This document shows positions 44,885-58,297 of a stretch of 64,000 bases of DNA, piece after piece (position 1 is the first letter of the stretch; every line of letters starts with the position of its first letter). Position numbers and translations under genes: made by a program. The notes under the pieces are model-generated. The model was given only the letters and a program-made list of their open reading frames with translations. It made no database searches and had not been told where the DNA came from. The stretch spans positions 38,881,229 through 38,945,228 of the forward strand of contig CM049314.1 of assembly GCA_026874595.1 (NCBI GenBank), written 5' to 3'. Source of the DNA: Sipunculus nudus (lineage: Eukaryota; Annelida; Sipuncula; Golfingiida; Sipunculidae).

Positions 44885-45390
44885 TTTTTGCTGGGAACTT
44901 TTGTATTCAGCCATAATAACGTTACATAATACACATATTATTGTAAATGTCTATGTACCTTTAAACTTTATTGTGGTATCAAAGTAATACAGCTCTCGTA
45001 ATGGATAGTGAAAGCCTGAGTAGCTTTGTATTATATATACAGGTACAATAGGTATTGCAGGAACCGCAAGACAATACTGGATGCGTATCGAACTGCTATG
45101 TGATCTTCATGTCAATCCGGTTAAAGATTACCTTTCGATACGATTCTCGATCCAATTATGGCATACATATTATATGTATAATATAATGTCAGAGAGACAT
45201 AAATACTAATGCTTTTCTGCCAGATAAAACTTGGTTGAACGATACAATGTACTTTTTTCATTGATGTGGCCTTAGAAATATTTAAATACTCTAGTGGATT
45301 ACTGTGCAAACATCTGGTGTAGGACGTGATAATATTTTAGGTCATTAGTGTATTACAAATATAATTGAATAGAACACTTTCTGTCCTTGC
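44885..45390. other. Non-coding stretch, possibly intron
   Basis: AT-rich. It ends in the strong polypyrimidine-AG at 45375-45392. Confidence 0.3.
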
Positions 45391-45392
45391 AG

Positions 45393-45505
45393 GATGTTGT
45401 TGATGCCCTGACGCAGCAGAGAATCTGAAAGGTCGAAAGGTCGATGGACCGGATGTGTGGACTTGTTCCTATCACCCCTGAATAAATAGACTAGCGGATT
45501 TGTGC
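45393..45505 (+). CDS. Candidate terminal exon with 11-codon C-terminus
   Basis: A strong 3' splice site, 'ctttctgtccttgcag', ends at 45392. The frame then reads DVVDALTQQRI and stops at TGA 45426-45428. A short 3' UTR follows, with AATAAA at 45481-45486 and a T/GT-rich downstream element (tttgtgcttttgtct). The three features in the right order within about 115 bases are more than usually expected by chance, but no upstream coding exon was identified and the C-terminal peptide matches no family I know. Confidence 0.38.
45481..45486 (+). terminator. Polyadenylation signal AATAAA
   Basis: Lies 52 bases after the stop of the candidate terminal exon, with a T-rich downstream element at about 45500-45515. 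Confidence 0.4.
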
Positions 45506-45509
45506 TTTT

Positions 45510-46325
45510 GTCTAACTAGTTTTATAAAAAGAGGTAGGTTGCAATTTGATGAAAACATTTGTTATAAGGAGCCACCAGTATGTTCTCCTATTGGGGACCA
45601 CATTAATCGGGGGGGGGGATTAGGGGATTGGATTTCGATTCTTAATAAAATGCATATGTCATGTAGGCTTTCGCTCGTGAAATAGAGTCCATCCCAGTTT
45701 CATATGTTGGTTTCACCATTCCTTCCATCTGTCTGTCCGTCCGTCTCTCCCCCCCCCCCCCTCTCTCTCTCTCTCTCTCTTACCGCCATAATCCTTGATA
45801 TATCATAGCCGTAATTGAAGTAACCTCCAATTTACACCATCTTTAATCTTTCAACTTCCATCTCTAATTCAACAAAAATAATTTAACCGAATGTGGCTTA
45901 GCAGTTCATTTGTATTGAATGTGTATCTGCTACATGCATGTTATTAAATACAGATATGTTACATATACACCGAACAGCACGTCCATTGTTCTATTCATAT
46001 ATTTACGCTCATATACCGAGAATATTTGTATATGCATGACAAAACTGAGTCATTTGAATGTGTTTGCCAGTATGATGAATCCATTGCTGAATCGCATGAA
46101 CTGGGAATCCTAACGGTTTGGGTGCATTTAAGCATGTTGACAAAAGAAATCTTATAACAGTTTCATTTTATTTTAACCTGTTGTGCCAATAGATCCATTC
46201 CAGCAACATCCATAGTATATAAACTATTTATAAGCAGCAACAGTAGAATGACGGGCTCTTCAGAATCCATACAATAATATATCTGATTCCATTATTGGAT
46301 TTATCGATCTGCATCCAATATTGCA
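45510..46325. other. Non-coding stretch with simple repeats
   Basis: A G run at about 45610, then a C run and (CT)n at about 45750-45780. No gene is seen. Confidence 0.45.
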
Positions 46326-46329
46326 GCCT

Positions 46330-46620
46330 GCGTTTTTGATTTCAAAGGGCTCTTGGGAGGGTAATGGTGAGATCTGCGACTTTACTGACCCCAAGGGTCG
46401 GGATCTGAGCCTCTGTAATTTCCCACCCCGGGTACCGGGGACCCCCTTCCCACGGACGTGGAGGCTTGGGCGTCTCGTTAATTGGAATCTGTCATTCGCA
46501 CGGGACGCCGGCCAGGTGTTCGAGAAAGGCACAGGTGTGCCAGGTCCAGTGACCGCGTGCAGGACGAAAATATCTACCACATCCAGTTTCCAATTTGCCT
46601 TCTTTTAACCTCCTCGGGAA
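46330..46620. other. GC-rich island 8, candidate regulatory element
   Basis: Overlapping frames are open on both strands (46260-46580 - and 46321-46608 +), as expected from composition. The homeodomain-type core 'cgttaattgg' is at about 46475. No exon boundaries are found. Confidence 0.3.
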
Positions 46621-46624
46621 ATAC

Positions 46625-49235
46625 ATGGAAAGAGTTGTACGTGTTGCATAAAAAAGACTAGCGGTGAATTGGTACACATGGAAACATATCGGTTTGCATA
46701 CACACTGCTATGGGATGTTAGGATGACATCATGTCACATTCATATTAAGCTCACCCTTCCGCAGAAAGACAGGGATCACCGTGTCTACAGCGGTGGCCAT
46801 GCAAGACAAACCAAATTTTAGGGTATATATGGTATTTGTGTTTATTTATTTTTCTTGGGGGGGGGGCGGTTATACTCGAGGTAGAAAGGAAATGTTGGGC
46901 TTTTAACATATCGATTGGTTGATGTGGACATAGATATATCAGTATATTAATTGAAACGAATCAATCGACTTCAAAAGAAGTTTTCCCCTCCCCCACCTCG
47001 ACGACCGTAACTAAACGATAAATATAAGGAAAGGCTACAGAGTTGATGAAAATGAAAATTAAGTCAAGAAAGATAAAAAAAATATCAGGTGCAACTCCGT
47101 ATTGGAGATCTATCGCAAATAAGGACAATAGAAAAAAAGAGAGAAAAACCTCATGGATAGTTTTGGCCGGGGGACCTAACTAACCCTCTTTAAACAACCA
47201 TAATCCAAATATTGACATAGAAACTAATAAATGCGACCAACCTTGTGAGCTTACCCTACCTATGAGGTCCAAGGCAGGTATAATTATAATATTTGTGAAC
47301 ACCCGTGCCACATGCTCTATGATCTTTCAAACCAATAGAGAGACAGATAATTTAGGCTTCATTAGGACGTACGTTCGTAACCCTCACATTTATCGTTCCA
47401 GAACGGAATTTATTTGTGTTCTTTACAAATTTGATTGACCTAATTATCATGTCTAAAACATAAATATTCACATAAAACTGACAATTAACATATATAGTTT
47501 GTCCTATAAATGAAGGGTTTGCGTGTCTGTGGCGTATAATTCTCGTGTCTTGCCCATAGGGCAAGGAGGGTAAGGTAAGGCCAAGGTAAGAGTAACTGAG
47601 ACAAGGCAGAGGTAAATGAGACAAGGCTGAGGAATATACAGGGGAGACAGGAATTATTACGTCATTATCGAATTTGATGGAATCTCTTGAACCGCAGCCA
47701 TAATACAGATATAGGATACAGACTTCCATTTTCTTTTATTTTGCCAGAAGAACATTGTATATTCAATGAATAACTATTCGTTTCGTCACTTCAGGCAGGC
47801 AGATCCGCAAAGTATCGAAGAGAGTTGCGCTCCAAGAAAAGTTAACTTAACAAGTGTGTTTTTTTACTTTATCTTTTTTTCTCAAGGTTAGGAAAATGGT
47901 CTATAGGTGGCGTTGTCTGTTGCGTAATGTAGCAGCCTTCCCCCGGAGGTTGTCTCTATTCCTAGACAAACCTCTTCCAATTAGGGATTGTGGGATTACT
48001 TGTCGCAACTGTGGAACTCAAAAATAAATTTTTTTTCAAAATTCACCAGAATTCAACAAAAAGCCTTCTTTTTCTTCTAAACATATTCATGCTTTCTATG
48101 TTTATTATTTCCTTAAGTCTTTGGAACAAACAAATTCATATGCTTGCAAGTTGCTGCTTTCGGTCGTGCCAACTCAAACCTACTCTATCTTCGTCTCTCT
48201 TCACTACATTAATACCTTTACCTCATCGGTTTATTCATGGGCCCTAGTGGATTTTGGGAAATAATTCTTTTTTATCCACAATCCGAAAATAGCAGAGTCG
48301 TTCTCTTGTAAACAAGACTCAGCGTGGAGTGATTCTTGATTTTTTTTTCTTGATTCTTGATGGTGTATAATGTAGTATTCTGGCCTTCTTATCCTTAATT
48401 CAGTGGTCATCTCAGCTATTTAAGTGTTAAGATGCAATTTTCTAAGGTTCATGCTGGCGAGAGTTGCAAAGCATTACAGGATAAGCCAACCGCTTGTGAC
48501 CATAAAATTTGGTTTGCCCTTTAATATACATCATCACTCGTATTTAAACTTAGTGGGGAGCAGGGTTTTTTTTATGAAATGAACAACAAATCCTTTGAGA
48601 TAATATTATACTTGTTTTTGTCATGTTTTTATAAATATTTATTAAGAAAAACAAAATAAAACGCTTGATTTCTAGAAGAAATTTATATTCCTTAGAACAA
48701 GGATGATCTAATTCAAGGAAACGTACCACATACTTCATGCCAAATGGATGTGTTGAGAAAATGGTAAATAAAAAATAAATATCCATTAAAAATCCCGATT
48801 TATTCTGAATACTGTTACATATTTGAGTTATATAATATAATATTAATGCCTTGAGCCTGAAACCCCAGTGACCACTTTTTTCGTGGAGCGGACACTATAA
48901 TCGTGTAGTTAATCTGTGAGATCAATAATCGACACCTGCTTGGTAATATCATCTGCGGGTCCTCTGGACAGGTTCATCGGCATCCCCTGGTACAACAGCA
49001 GAACAAACTGTCCACAAACGGACCATGGTCTTTGGTCCACGCAGCTGATATGGGGTCCAGAATGTCCACAAAACCTCCCGCATTTCTGTAAAACAACATC
49101 AGCATATAACAGCTTGTATGTCAAAGGTTGAAGCCCGAAGGGTAGAGCCAACAGCTGCGGGATGTTTTCAGTGTCCCGGTGGGTCTTTTGCAATCAGAGA
49201 AAATATTTTCATAGCAAGTCCTCGTCCCATATCGA
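46625..49235. other. Non-coding stretch
   Basis: AT-rich, with a G run near 46857-46867. At 47799 an AG is followed by a 16-codon basic frame ending in TAA (see findings). Frames at 47352-47729 (-) and 47990-48247 (+) are not recognised. Confidence 0.35.
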
Positions 49236-49239
49236 CAAG

Positions 49240-49420
49240 TGGACGAGGCGGTAATTGGCTTTTTGGCCTGGCAGCCAGATTCCTGGGAAAATAGCCTGGT
49301 ACCCGGCCCACGATACTTGCTGCCACTTAAGGGTGTGGTCGAGGTTTATTTTAATCAGGTGAATGCTAATTAACGGTCAAGCTGTGGTCCGCTATGACGT
49401 AATCTGCTTAAAACTGAGGT
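49240..49420. promoter_or_regulatory. GC-rich island 9 with NKX2- and RUNX-like sites
   Basis: CCACTTAA (49323-49330; TTAAGTGG on the other strand) and two TGTGGTC words (49334-49340 and 49383-49389) flank homeodomain TAAT cores. Candidate enhancer; motif matches are short. Confidence 0.28.
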
Positions 49421-49754
49421 TAACGCAGACATTAAATCTGTTAAATTAATATTTTATCTCAGAATTGATTTCAAAGGATTAACATGAAAATAATGATTTA
49501 GGTTTATTTTTCAAGTAGACTTGTATTAATTGTACGAAAATGAATTCTTGCGAATTTAAAATATTACTGTAAAAGTCCTGTTAACCCTAAGCTTTCAGTG
49601 TCTTCATCGCACCTTTAGTTTCAGATTTATTCCTTAAATTATTTTGAAAAATATGTAACTCGATAAAAGTCTATTTTATTCACAACAGTGGCTCTACCTA
49701 TTGATAGTTATGACCTTGCACTTAATAGTGCTTTGATCTAATACAAAGGAAACA

Positions 49755-49761
49755 CACACAA

Positions 49762-49812
<51 letters not shown>
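49755..49812 (+). repeat. (CA)n-(TA)n microsatellite
   Basis: CA-rich start followed by a pure TA tract. Confidence 0.93.
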
Positions 49813-49814
<2 letters not shown>

Positions 49815-49819
<5 letters not shown>

Positions 49820-50640
49820 CTATTATACTGTCATACCTTTAAACTCATTTACCATACCAGATTCAAATTTGTCATATAATACATTTTTTAATTAGTCTGT
49901 AATCAGTTATTTTTTCTTTTCTTAAGTTTCAGTTATATAAATACCTAACCCACACTGATATATAGAGACTGGTATTTAATATGGTAATGGTGTAAACGGT
50001 TACCGGAAATGTTTTGATGTATCGAGTTAAAAAGAAGAAAGAGACTTAGAAACAAAATATTGAGAAATTGTTGATTTTTTACCATAAAGAATATATATGG
50101 AGGAAGTTATCTGATTTTTTACATTAAGCATTTATGTCATTAATATGATGAAACATCAATAACATGTTTTGATCATTTTAATTATTTATTTCCTATCATT
50201 ATTATTACGGATGTAGTTAATAGAAGTGTCTGAATATTACACCATTCTTTATGTTCAAGGCAGGAACATTCGGATTAAACTGACATCATTTCAAGCCAGC
50301 ACAATACTGTCATGACACGCTGGAATGAGTCTATACAATTTTATAACATAAGCTTGCTGTTGTTATAGTTCCTAAAGTTACACGCTTATTTTTCACCACA
50401 TAATTGGTCTTCCTGAACGGAAACACCTTGTTTACAATAGGACACGCTGGATTCTAAAGCGCAACGATAGAGATATGAAAATTATAGATCTGCCCGGAAC
50501 GTATGGATTGACACAACCATGTAAAGTGTGATATAGAGTTGAACACCAAAAACCGAAGTCGCAAAATTTAGATATCATAATTCCCGGCGAGAGAATATAT
50601 AGTTTCACCAGAAAGTACCACGGCAGTCTCAAGATAGTCT
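49815..50640. other. Non-coding stretch
   Basis: AT-rich; nothing recognised. Confidence 0.4.
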
Positions 50641-50689
50641 TTAATCTGCCAATGCGGGTTTGTGGAAGCCGACTTAACAGCTACATTAG

Positions 50690-50860
50690 AAATTAAGAGT
50701 GGCTCAAGCCCGTTAGCTATCCCCTAGTGACTATTGTTGACGGCGACAGTTCCACAAAGACGCGCTCCCGGAGTCGGGCCGGCCTATTGTTGACGCTAAC
50801 AATAAGAAGCGGACCGCCCGTCGCGCATGGGTCTCCCCTGAAAATTAAGACCAGGCTGAA
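50690..50860. promoter_or_regulatory. GC-rich island 10 with repeated SOX-like sites
   Basis: CTATTGTTGACG occurs at 50731-50742 and again at 50783-50794, the second followed by AACAATA in inverted orientation (50799-50805). The ATTGTT/AACAAT core is the usual SOX target. Candidate enhancer. Confidence 0.35.
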
Positions 50861-50864
50861 AAGA

Positions 50865-51822
50865 TGATTTGCAGTTTTGCCATCACACAAATTATCTCGG
50901 TAGTCCCTGTCTAGCCTTGCCTGTTATCAACCCCGCCGTGGTTGAAATGGTACAAGGTCCTTGTATTTTTTTTAAATCTCTAAATGTGTGGGTTTCAGTT
51001 AAGTAGATTTTCAAATAATATGGAGAATTTATATGCATCATTTTTGTTATGCATGTAGAAAGTTTACACGATGCCTGTGTTAATATTACTGACGTCCTAC
51101 CAAGTGTTCTGTTTTTCCACGGCGTTTACCGTGTAAAATATGTTTATTATATGGGTTGTTTTTTTTTTCTTACGTCTTTCTTATATATTATTTAGGATAT
51201 TATTCGTTCATATGATTATGATATCATTTTTTATTCAGGACTTGGAACAGTCAATCGCTGGTTTATTCCATACACGATGCCACAAAGGCATATTTCTACA
51301 CTCATTTGTTCTTAAAATTGGTTTCATTTTGTTCAATGAAATTTATTGGTCTTTGGATAGATGAAACATACAAGGTCTCAGGTCAGCCTGCTCAATATTT
51401 TATGAATTACACCTTATATTTACATGTTTAACACTATTTTTCAAGACATTCCTGAACATTTATTTAGGTTACGTTGTTATGAAATATTTTACCGCGCAGT
51501 GTTAAGCTTTTTCCCGTTAAACGATGAAGCAAATAAACATTCCCATTTTTGTAATTTGTGTTTAAATCCTTCATATATGGACTCTCTGAACTATTAAGAT
51601 AATCAACCTTACCTATGTAATGTTTTCCTTTTCTTGTTATTTTTAACATTGTGCTCTTGTTCATTTTCCTAAATGCAGTTTTCTTTCCTATAATATATAT
51701 TTTAAATGGCTAAACATGCAATAAAATTGCTTCATTAGCGCGTTAAGATGTCAGGGAACATGCACACGTGTACCTTAACAGGGTCATTTGATATACCTTT
51801 CTTGATTCTTGCTTATAAATGC

Positions 51823-51870
<48 letters not shown>

Positions 51871-52300
51871 CCGATGTGTATGTGTGTGTTAAGATCTCTA
51901 AGCTTGATAAAGTATCAACTTACATTAAGACCTCATAAGGAACATCACAAATTATAGATATGAAAAAAAAAATATAAATTTTCCAAAAAAAGATAACTTT
52001 AAATGAGTACGACCTCAAAAACGATGTCATTTATGTTATGTAATATGTAAAATATATGCCCAAGTATTTAAGTCACAGTAACTATCACATAGCTGAAGTG
52101 TCGCATGGTTCCAAAGGTAATCTAACATAAACAATATCTCTTCATATATGAGGAATGTTTTATCTAAGCAAATTAGCATATTAGCGTCATTGCATGATCT
52201 TAAGATTAAAGCAATGCTGAGGGGTTTTGCTTTCACTTTGGTACTCACTTAATAGGTGATGCCACATTAGATTAATTAAATACCTGTAATTAATTAATAT
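50865..52300. other. Non-coding stretch with TA/GT microsatellite
   Basis: A TA tract followed by GT lies at about 51827-51872. Otherwise AT-rich sequence without a recognised gene. Confidence 0.45.
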
Positions 52301-52304
52301 ACAG

Positions 52305-52520
52305 GTAAAGCACGCCGGCTGGAGAATGCATGTCTGACCAATTTAGCCAAAGCAGCTTGGGACCGCAGCCATGTCGGCCGCGGCGGAAATTGCATCGTCT
52401 ACAGCTAAATGGATGTCCAATTTGTAGAAATACTTCTGGCGAAGAAATTTTATCGATGCCGCTTGGCACGGAATAGGACGATCGGGCTTAAGATGTATTG
52501 CATCTGTTTATGAGATGTGT
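52305..52520. other. GC-rich island 11, candidate regulatory element
   Basis: A mixed-composition block with 'tcggccgcggcgga' near 52375 inside AT-rich flanks. No coding frame. Confidence 0.25.
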
Positions 52521-52524
52521 ATGA

Positions 52525-53594
52525 ATTTTTCAAGGTATCTAACCGGCCCGCTTTGGTCAACATGCAAGGAGGTACTTAGCTAAGGTTTATAGGTGATGGG
52601 GGAAATATCGTCAGTACGTGAGAGAAAAAGCACCTTACTGCGATAACGTGAGGTGTGAGATCCTTAAATCGCATGTCTACACAATTACTGGAAGTAATCT
52701 TGCAAAATGGTACATCTCATTTAACTAAATAAAACAATTTTGCTATTACTTGTAATTGATTTGATCTCATTGATTCCAAAATTGAGAGGAAACTATAACG
52801 ATTAATCTCTTGATATATATATATATTGCATGCATGTTTTGTGTTCTAAGATGTTCATGGGAAATTTATTTTATTCAGACTTCTGAAAGCTTTAAACAAA
52901 ATTAAAAGCGAAAACAACAGCATCAATTATTCCGCTGAGACATTGGAAGAATTTAGCCTCATGCAGGCCGTTTCAACCTGCATTAAAAAATAATTTTTCG
53001 AATTTTCAAATGTTCTCATTGAATTTGATGTTCTCAATTAACCTGGATTTCCAAATGGATGCTTGTACTTTTCACTGTTTTCTCCTATTCAGAATGTCGA
53101 ATAGATAATTGTGATTTCAGTTGTCTCCCGCAATTCCGAATTTTGTTCGAATTTTTCGTATGCAGTGTAATATTGGTCGTGTATAGAATGACCGTTTGTT
53201 TACTATATGCAGTATATTTATTATTTTGTTAGAAGGCTTTCTGAACCATGTTATAGAAACGGCACCTCAGAATTGGGAATTTCCCAAATATTAATACCAA
53301 CCGCAATATTTCCACAATTAAGTCCTATTTTTCATCCCTATAAATTCTTCTTATGTCTTTGATTTCATTTTGTTATATTAATGTTGATGTTTAAATTTAA
53401 GTTTTAAAATCAGTTATGTCAATTCATGTTTAATAGGATCAAGTTATTCAATCCACTGTACTGATACATTATTGCCTCTCCACAATAAGTATAATTGAAA
53501 TGTGGTCTGATTGTTACTTCTTTCAAACAAGAGTGTCATTTATATTATTCTAAAACGGCAAACATTTTTGTAATAACCTCTGCACATGCATTAG

Positions 53595-53595
<1 letters not shown>
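52525..53595. other. Non-coding stretch
   Basis: AT-rich; nothing recognised. Confidence 0.4.
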
Positions 53596-53597
<2 letters not shown>

Positions 53598-53672
<75 letters not shown>

Positions 53673-53690
53673 ATGTGTGTGTGTGTGTAT
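53598..53690. repeat. (TA)n-(GT)n microsatellite
   Basis: About 33 TA units pass into GT-rich sequence. Confidence 0.95.
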
Positions 53691-53984
53691 AAACATTCAG
53701 ATGTGTGTGTATGTTTGTGTCTGTACAAAAACACAATGGTCGCATCTTTTTTATAAGTGTCTTATGGGCGGCCACGTTAAGTTTTTTACCGTGACGCACA
53801 AAACGCCCATTGTCTCAAATATCGAACCAATGTAACGAGATACATCAAACTAGTTTGTTTAGCATGGTTTGGGTAAACAAATATACCTGAGACGGGAATA
53901 TCTTTTAATGGAAACATATGAGATGAAGGAGGAATGTGGGGGCAAGTTTTCTTGATGAAATAAAAGAAGAATGTCCGTCCTAAC

Positions 53985-54430
53985 ATGAACGTAGCCGCGG
54001 GGCCGGGCGGCCGATTGAATGATCGTTTTCATTACTTTAATGGCCCGAGTCCCCCGGGGGCCAGAAAATGAACTCGCACCCGTAAACGCGTGTGCCGGTC
54101 GGTCTGCCAGGGATTAAAGAGAATTGAATTTAGAATCACTGCCAAGTCTGATCAGCTTTAAAGGACTTGATGGCTGTTTGTTTTACACAATATCGCTGAG
54201 ACAAATGTTATAAGCAGTTCATGACACGATGGCAACGCGCTGGCTTACGGGCGGTACACGAGAGCCAGATAATCCATGACTTTGTAACAAGTTCCCAGCT
54301 TAGGACAGACACCAGTATCTATTCCTTTGGATGGTAACAGGTTCACTGACGTCCTGGTCGGGGAGTCGACATATAATGTATTTACGTACATGGGAACTTG
54401 AACCAAACCCTACCGGCTGTGAACAGATGC
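53985..54430. other. GC-rich island 12, candidate regulatory element
   Basis: Starts with 'agccgcggggccgggcggcc' and includes homeodomain-like 'ttcattactttaatggcc'. One of the strongest composition shifts in the right half. No frame is open for long. Confidence 0.3.
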
Positions 54431-54511
54431 AAACATGGGTTTAACATAAATTGACAACACGCCATCGTGATCTGAAAAGTTAATTATTAAAAGTTAATTA
54501 ATCAAATTTAA

Positions 54512-54515
54512 GGGT

Positions 54516-54546
<31 letters not shown>

Positions 54547-54590
54547 CAAAGATAATAATAATAATAACAATAATAATATTAATAATGACG
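54512..54590. repeat. (TA)n and (AAT)n microsatellites
   Basis: TA tract to about 54546, followed by AAT/AAC trinucleotides. Confidence 0.9.
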
Positions 54591-54594
54591 ATGA

Positions 54595-55180
54595 TTAGTA
54601 CATCAGTCTGGATCATCTATAATTCATTTATATTTTTTATATAATTTGTGATATTTGCACTTTTATGAGTTTATCTGAAAAGATCTGTTCTGACAACGCC
54701 CCTCTGTGCATTTCCGTTTCATTATATAACATATGAAATGAGCCATCCAAAGGAATATAATATATTTCAACGTTTATACTTGTAAGTCAATCTCAACAAC
54801 AAGTAAAATATATTATTACTGTTTGGAACTAAGTTCTTTTAATCTGGTCATGGTATTTTTTTCAGCATTTTCAGGTGACAATTTACAGAAAATTAACCTA
54901 TACCCAATGAAATGCATGCACTTGTTTCAACATAACACCTGTTTTATGCTCGGCACTCATGATCATGTGTGGGGAAAGCCTATTGATTGCATTGCTTGTT
55001 TTATTAACACAATCTTTAGTAGTTGCCGACATGATGTTTTCAAAAGACAGCTTATTTGAGGGTAATTAATGCCATCCATCCAAGCGTAAACCTGGTAAAT
55101 TGCCTGATTTGTCTAAACAGGAAGTCTCGTCAGATATTGTTTTGATTTTACCTCAGTCGCTTAGAGAACTTCACTGACGT
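54595..55180. other. Non-coding stretch
   Basis: AT-rich; a 78-codon frame at 54823 is unrecognised. Confidence 0.4.
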
Positions 55181-55184
55181 TTTA

Positions 55185-55440
55185 ATTATAACTCAAGAGT
55201 CGAATTTCGTAGTTTTTGCCCCCGGCCCGGGGAGGGTTGGTCAGCGCATGCAGAGGGGGTTTGATACAAAGTCGCCGGGGTAGTTGCCGCTTGACTGATC
55301 ACAGAGATAGGTTGATGGAACACTACCGGAAGTAAACGGCTCGCTATCGTCTGCTGCGCCGGACGGCGGGCGCGCACATTCGACGGACTAATGGCCACTT
55401 GAAAGTTGAAGCCCTCATTATTAATCAGCCACTGGCATTA
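55185..55440. other. GC-rich island 13, candidate regulatory element
   Basis: CpG-rich block including 'cgccggacggcgggcgcgc' at about 55358. The coinciding 70-codon - strand frame has no domain. Confidence 0.3.
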
Positions 55441-55444
55441 GAAC

Positions 55445-56615
55445 CCAATGTATTTTCCATTACAGTTGGTTTTGGGTCATTTAAAGCGATGCACTAATGA
55501 CTTGCAAGTTTCATCCAAAAATTTAATTACCACGCTATTGTACTCAGACCTAATGTTGCAAGGAATGCACATTGCATTTATGTGAATATGAAACAATTCA
55601 GTTAAATATTTTTGTTTTTAATTCACCGTTTGACTTATTTTTAATCATAGTGTCCACCAATCCCACGTTTGTTAAGCATTTCAGGGAGCTTATATTTGAC
55701 AGAAATAAAGGAACGCATTATGATAAATAGGTTATCATCATTTTCACTCATATGATTAAAAGTACACTATTTAAAGTGTAACTTATAAAATGAGATTGGG
55801 TCAGACGGGGTTTTATTGCTGTAAATTAATATATTTGTAAATCGTAGTAAATACTCGAGATTGTGGTTTTTAAGAAGTTCAGGCGCTTAAGAGTTAAAGT
55901 GATTATCTATCACGTCTAGCCAGGTTGAAATACTTTGCGGTTACTCCATACGGCAACTATACCACAAACTCTACATCAAAGCTGACAAGATTTGTCACCG
56001 AGTTGAAATCTTGCGGGGTCATCGGAAAGGTTTCTGACGGTTCCAGAGTGGTATAGTAACCTTTTAAATACAAATTGTATATATTTCCCTAGGGTTTAAT
56101 GTGCAAGATACAATACAGACGTCTTGTAGCGAAGACAGTTACCGATCAAACAAAATTAAACCATTAAGCATTTGGAAATTTACCCATCACATTTGATATG
56201 TGAAGGCTTTAAAAAGATGGGCCCGATTGCGATCAAATATGCCACCCCGGGAAAGACTTGAGCATAACGCCGTATAGAAATTGTAATCAAGCAGTACACA
56301 ATAGCAGGGGCGACAATGGTTTTACTTGTGAAACAAAATATGGGAAGACAATTTGTCAGTCAGGTATTTGTTCTCACACAAAGGTTTGTCACATCATAGG
56401 GCATTTTATATAGGCGTTTCTACAGGGTATTGTGGATTTAATTATTCCAAATGCAAGGCATGCCAAGGCGATGTGTGGAAAAATGTTCTGGAGCTACAAG
56501 AAACTGACAGCCAAAATAACGTGGCACAAAAAGAAAATTGAGAAATATTGAAATATATCAATAAATGTCGGCGACGATGAGTTTCAGAATGATAATTTAA
56601 ATGGCTTTATAGAAA

Positions 56616-56670
<55 letters not shown>

Positions 56671-57290
56671 GAAAATATTTATATATATAATATATATATC
56701 GAAATATTAATAACATGTACATATATTAAAAACATTTATATCGAGATATTTATACAGACACACACACATATATATATATATATATAGTTGTTAATTTATA
56801 TTTGAGATTAGATTTTAGCCTTGAAATATTGCTTCGCTTATAATTGAATTTTCCAAGCTTTCCAAGCTTGGGTTTTATAATGAGAAAATTATGTAATAGA
56901 ACTAATGGGGCTTGAATCTTGTGCATTGGTCAACATCTTGTGATGTCGCTTGACCATGTCACGCTTGGCTTGTAATCACCGCAGTTAATATTTTAGGAAT
57001 ACCTTCTGATCTTCAGAAGTTATTAGAAATGCCATTATATATACTACGTTGATACGTTTATTAATCTTTCTCTGAAAGAGACCTGTGTAATATCCTTCAC
57101 TACAAATGAAATTTGTAGCTATATGTGCCTGCCTGGTTACATTATACATACATTGTTACATACATATACATATACATACATATGTGAAGGTATATATATT
57201 TATATATATCAATGCCATTTTAATCTGATACACTTAATATGGGTTATATATCAATATTTGACTATACTCTTGAACTGTTTATATATATGT
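55445..57290. other. AT-rich non-coding stretch with TA tracts
   Basis: TA tracts lie at about 56621-56664 and 56769-56786. No gene is recognised. Confidence 0.45.
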
Positions 57291-57294
57291 ATAT

Positions 57295-57298
<4 letters not shown>

Positions 57299-57333
<35 letters not shown>
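57299..57333 (+). repeat. (AG)n microsatellite
   Basis: Pure AG run followed by AAAGAGA. Confidence 0.95.
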
Positions 57334-57340
<7 letters not shown>

Positions 57341-57479
57341 AATATGAAGTGATTTGAATAGACAGAAAGGTCCAAGCATTGTTCTGCTCTATTCAGGAAT
57401 TCCCCAATATAGGTATGTACAGTTGTATAATCCCGACACCAATCTTATTGTCCTTTTCTTCCAATATACAACTTATTAA

Positions 57480-57840
57480 CCAGGCCAATAAATGCAGACT
57501 CTATACACCCGAGGATATTACCGACCAGGTATTGTTTTTGGCCAGCTTTACCTAGTGCAATATCTTATTCATAGCGAGATCGGTTTTTATCACCCGTCTC
57601 ATGCATAGCTAATAGTCGCAATAATAGACTTGTTCCATGCCTTTTGTGCGGGCCCGGGCGTTCTTTTATTAGAATATTCATGGAATATTCGCAAGTTCCC
57701 CATCCCGCTGGGGCGGGATAAAACCTCCACTGTCCCAACCTCTCATGTCTCGTCGATGACAGGTCGATAATGCTTATTTCACCTTTGGTCACCTGGGTCA
57801 TGTTTTGACCGATGGTCATTGTAATAATTTTATATACGAG
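57480..57840. other. GC-rich island 14, candidate regulatory element
   Basis: Moderately GC-rich, with the hairpin-like 'cccgctggggcggg' at about 57702. The 84-codon - strand frame is unrecognised. Confidence 0.25.
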
Positions 57841-58126
57841 ATGGTATTTGTGTTTATATACACGTTCATACCAGGGATTCCCAAGTTACGAATTAGATTT
57901 ACAGACTGGATATAGAAACCCTGAAATGTGAAAAGATATCAAATATGGAATTTTTTGTTATTAACAACCTTCCGTTATATATTTTTACCTGGATGTAAAT
58001 TACACCGGCTCTTGATATTAATTAATGCCAATGCACCTCTTACGCGGGTATCGCCGTTCACATTCAATATACAGCGCCCCCTATACACACTCTACACGAA
58101 AGCTTTTGTCTGATACAATGTATAAG

Positions 58127-58127
<1 letters not shown>

Positions 58128-58186
<59 letters not shown>

Positions 58187-58249
58187 GTCTGTCATTCTAC
58201 CTATCCATCTATATGTATCTTTCTCTCTCCCTCCCTTTCTCTCTCTCTC

Positions 58250-58297
<48 letters not shown>

